Positions 61,841 through 64,000 of a stretch of DNA of 64,000 nt are shown in pieces. The stretch comes from Dryocola sp051297175 (GTDB taxonomy: Bacteria > Pseudomonadota > Gammaproteobacteria > Enterobacterales > Enterobacteriaceae). The translations under genes and the position numbers were made by a program. A model generated the notes under the pieces. That model was given only the letters and a program-made list of their open reading frames with translations, had not been told where the DNA came from and did not search any database. The stretch's first letter is position 1; each line of letters opens with the position of its first letter. Where the stretch lies: contig NZ_JBINNY010000001.1 in NCBI RefSeq assembly GCF_051297175.1, forward strand, positions 3,782,001 through 3,846,000. Direction: 5' to 3'.

Positions 61841-62089
61841 CTAATATCTTTCAGGCCAAATGACATGTACAGCCACATCTATATAATCGGCAATGATCTT
61901 TTCTCCTTTAGGCCAATGCCGTTCAAGTGCGTTATACAACGTTCTTTCATGTAGTCCGTTTTCCCTTGAAAGTTGTGCTAATGATCCTCCTCGTTTCTTG
62001 ATAGCTGCAAGTATGTCCGCCCGATGCCAGTTCTCAGTACTGGCATTTTTATCCCTTATCTGAGATTCTAACTGATTGTGAATACTCAT
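61841..62089 (-). CDS. Ner/Nlp-family DNA-binding protein
   Basis: An 82-residue helix-turn-helix protein like phage Mu Ner and E. coli Nlp (SfsB). The core reads NWHRADILAAIKKRGGSLAQ, then LSRENGLHERTLYNALERHW and PKGEKIIADYI. In Mu-like phages ner is the first early gene divergent from the repressor, and the layout is the same here, but no Mu-type transposase genes follow. I chose the ATG at MSIHNQLES. Confidence 0.87.
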   Translation of the reverse strand: MSIHNQLESQIRDKNASTENWHRADILAAIKKRGGSLAQLSRENGLHERTLYNALERHWPKGEKIIADYIDVAVHVIWPERY

Positions 62090-62155
62090 AATGACCACTC
62101 ATTACTAACATTGAGAACATGATTGATCATTAAAAAGAATTCGTCAAATAAAAAT

Positions 62156-62172
62156 AAGGAACAAAGTTCCTT
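62156..62172. promoter_or_regulatory. 17-bp palindrome in the repressor/Ner divergent gap
   Basis: Perfect palindrome AAGGAAC-AAA-GTTCCTT, 20 bp upstream of the repressor ATG. Its position suits an operator for the S24-type repressor or the Ner-like protein. Confidence 0.5.
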
Positions 62173-62191
62173 TTAATGTGGTGGGTTGTAC

Positions 62192-62806
62192 ATGGCTGGC
62201 AAAAAAGAAAGCATTGAACGGTTCAGCGAAAGGCTAAAATCGATAGTACCTTCTGGCTCAGGGCGAGATTTCGCCAAAAAAGCAGGCATTGGCTACAGTA
62301 CTTTCCACAACTATCTACAAGCTGTATCAAGTCCTACGCTTGAGAATCTTGTACTTCTGGCAAAAGCTGGTGGCGTGTCGGTTGAATGGCTGGCGACTGG
62401 AAAAGAGTTTTCAAATTCGGCAAACACAGACCAAGCCGAAGAACTGTTGAAAATTCCTTTTATTGATGGTGATAATTTCCTTTTACTGGATTCAGGTGCT
62501 TTCCCCGATTTACAGGAAAAGGCCAAGTCTCTTGCTGCATTACGGGTCAGTACAGATGTAATGGCACCAACATTCTTAGTTGGCAGCATTTTGCTTATTG
62601 ATCAGCATCATAAGCAGCTAAAAGACGGAAAAGTGGTAGCATTCCACAAGGAAGGAAACTACTTGTACAAGCGAGTTCAGATAGTGCCAGATGGATACAA
62701 TTTAAGCAGTGATAACCCCAAATACTGTGCGATGCTCGTCAATCAGGATTCACTATCTTCCTTTGACGTCCTAGGGGAAGTGCTAGTAGTACTGAACCAT
62801 CTGTAG
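62192..62806 (+). CDS. Phage-type repressor with S24/LexA-like C-terminal domain
   Basis: A 204-residue regulator. The N-terminal HTH (~5-65) reads GRDFAKKAGIGYSTFHNYLQ then SSPTLENLVLLAKAGGVSVE and WLATG, as in CI-like and Mu c-like repressors. The C-terminal S24 domain has the Lys block (NYLYKRVQIVPDGYNLSSDN), but where LexA-type proteins have the nucleophile in a DSMxPT motif this one reads TDVMAPTF, with Val for Ser. Self-cleavage is therefore unlikely. Start ATG follows GGTGGG; divergent from the Ner-like gene. Confidence 0.88.
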   Translation: MAGKKESIERFSERLKSIVPSGSGRDFAKKAGIGYSTFHNYLQAVSSPTLENLVLLAKAGGVSVEWLATGKEFSNSANTDQAEELLKIPFIDGDNFLLLDSGAFPDLQEKAKSLAALRVSTDVMAPTFLVGSILLIDQHHKQLKDGKVVAFHKEGNYLYKRVQIVPDGYNLSSDNPKYCAMLVNQDSLSSFDVLGEVLVVLNHL

Positions 62807-63144
62807 TTTTACGCTCTCAGTGTATTTCTGAGGCATTTTCTGACAGGTTCGATACCTGAGTACTGTTTTGAGCTACTTCCACTTCAAGTGGCTTCCAGTG
62901 CTTTTGTCCGAAACGCCATCATGAAGGGGGATTAATCGGATCGGAGTCGCTTCGCTCTGGTCAGTACTGGAAGGGTTAACTTATCTGGCGAGGGAAGATG
63001 AAATTGCCAGGCTTTATGAAGATGGTTAGTTTTGTGAACAAGAAGAACTCCAGTTTTTTAATACAAGAGCTTGAACGTTGTGATTGGCTATCAGTATACT
63101 AAAAAATTTTATAGAACTCTTATATCGTATTTGAGCAACCAATC
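62807..63144. other. Gap between repressor and HEPN-motif gene
   Basis: About 340 bp. It contains AGTACT sites at 62859 and 62963 (the second within a CAGTACTG palindrome). Two short open frames exist, one without a start codon (62925-63029) and one of 34 codons (62998-63102), both of unknown meaning. No RNA gene is recognised. Confidence 0.4.
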
Positions 63145-64000
63145 ATGAAAAAAAGCAAAATTGATATTGATAAATTAGTATATTTAGATCAAAGGATAGT
63201 AGTTAATGAGTTTCAACAGAAAACAAGCATAACTAAAAAAGATAGAGATTTTACATTATGGGTTGATATTAACAACATCAAACCAATTGATTTATACTGT
63301 TATCTTCAAGTTAGATTTGGTAAGCCAAACGGATTACAAAACCTTTTTAGAGCTGATGATTCAGATAACCTCATTCATTGGGATTATATGCTTGATTATG
63401 AAGGTTATCGCATTCATATTATGTGCATGACGTACCGTATAGAGATTCATAAATCAATAGACTTTCAGGATCAAAAGGTTGCAAAAGATCAGTTCATAAA
63501 TGATTTAAAAAGTGATTTTAAAAATTATGGAAAGCAAATATCACAATATCGAACTACAATAGAAACATGGCATTTATTCATCAATCCATTCAAAAGAATC
63601 AAGACAGCGATTGATTCTAACCTCACTGAATTAGAAGAATTAAAAATCGCCAATATAAAACACCCTGATTTCAAAAAACTCAACAATAAAATAAAAAAAG
63701 AAATGGATATAGTCGGGGCTAAATTTTCCAAAGCTAACACTTTAGGTATAAACATATCTCTAACGTTACCTATATATGCTGAAGCTTTTATTAACTTTAT
63801 AATTTTCACATTAGCAAAAACAAAAGCTAATGAAGATAGAGAAGAATATGAAAAATACATACGAAGCCCCATAAATGAACGTGTCAAAAATCTACATTTA
63901 AAGTGTAATGGCTTCCATTGTGCAGTGGATTATACCAATAATGCGTCCTGTAAAGAATTCCAATCAGTTATGAACATTAGAAATGAAATGCTGCATGGTA
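63145..64000 (+). CDS. Unrecognised protein with a C-terminal HEPN-like R-x4-H motif (cut by window edge)
   Basis: An open frame of at least 285 codons with no stop before the window end. It starts MKKSKIDIDKLVYLDQRIVV, is Lys/Asn-rich and predicted mostly helical in its second half (TKANEDREEYEKYI, NERVKNLHLK). The last visible residues are VMNIRNEMLHG, an R-N-x3-H pattern of the kind that forms the ribonuclease site of HEPN domains in toxins and phage-defence proteins. The base composition is strongly AT-rich like the rest of the island. I do not recognise the family; a defence role is inference. The ribosome site is weak. Confidence 0.7.
   Translation, partial: MKKSKIDIDKLVYLDQRIVVNEFQQKTSITKKDRDFTLWVDINNIKPIDLYCYLQVRFGKPNGLQNLFRADDSDNLIHWDYMLDYEGYRIHIMCMTYRIEIHKSIDFQDQKVAKDQFINDLKSDFKNYGKQISQYRTTIETWHLFINPFKRIKTAIDSNLTELEELKIANIKHPDFKKLNNKIKKEMDIVGAKFSKANTLGINISLTLPIYAEAFINFIIFTLAKTKANEDREEYEKYIRSPINERVKNLHLKCNGFHCAVDYTNNASCKEFQSVMNIRNEMLHG

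Noticed and set aside
62807..63144. SOS (LexA) boxes near the repressor
   Set aside because: No CTG-N10-CAG match of acceptable quality was seen in the divergent gap or downstream region.

Overview
The window is a chromosomal segment of a member of the Enterobacteriaceae. From position 1 to about 40 kb it follows the Escherichia coli K-12 order between ybbP and maa/ylaC, with most protein lengths equal or within a few residues of the E. coli ones. Core DNA is GC-rich and its gaps carry many REP/BIME palindromes. I do not name a genus. Compared with E. coli as I recall it, ybbLM, ybaST, ybaQ and aes are absent, and a three-gene cassette (isochorismatase-like, pirin, LysR) sits between recR and ybaB.

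Layout. 1-9.9 kb: ybbP (partial)-ybbA, tesA, ybbO, cnoX, qmcA-ybbJ, the copper pair cueR/copA with a recognisable CueR promoter, a 59-bp tandem REP array, ybaP, the sRNA chiX and ybaK. 10-21 kb: ushA, fsr, ybaL, gsk, hemH, adk, htpG, recR. 21-24 kb: the LysR/pirin/isochorismatase cassette. 24-32 kb: ybaB, dnaX (with its programmed -1 frameshift signal), apt, ybaN, priC, ybaM, mscK. 32-40 kb: acrR/acrAB with the AcrR operator, tomB-hha, maa, ylaC, and the zinc-independent ribosomal protein genes ykgO-rpmE2 with a Zur box. 40-59 kb is more species-specific: a chemoreceptor; an oxygenase plus MetQNI-like ABC transporter operon preceded by a short overlapping ORF with three consecutive Cys codons; a PTS EIIBC, an enolase-superfamily dehydratase and a GntR regulator; an EAL phosphodiesterase gene with a frameshift near its end; norR/norVW with three NorR sites and a -24/-12 promoter; ybaA; a GNAT enzyme; and a YczE-type membrane protein divergent from a MocR-type regulator.

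From about 59.3 kb to the window end the DNA becomes AT-rich and looks acquired: a DUF2188 protein, a serine recombinase with a res-like upstream region, a membrane protein with a (Thr-Asn)12 linker encoded by twelve ATTAGT repeats, a Ner/Nlp-like DNA-binding protein, a divergent S24-type repressor lacking the usual catalytic Ser, and the start of an unrecognised protein ending at the window edge in an R-x4-H (HEPN-like) motif. This resembles a prophage-derived island whose right part lies outside the window.

The two things I consider most worth pursuing are the Cys-Cys-Cys leader ORF overlapping the start of the oxygenase/ABC transporter operon (a candidate cysteine-sensing translational attenuator of an undescribed sulfur-related system) and the island with its HEPN-motif gene. 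No tRNA, rRNA, CRISPR array or complete insertion sequence was seen.
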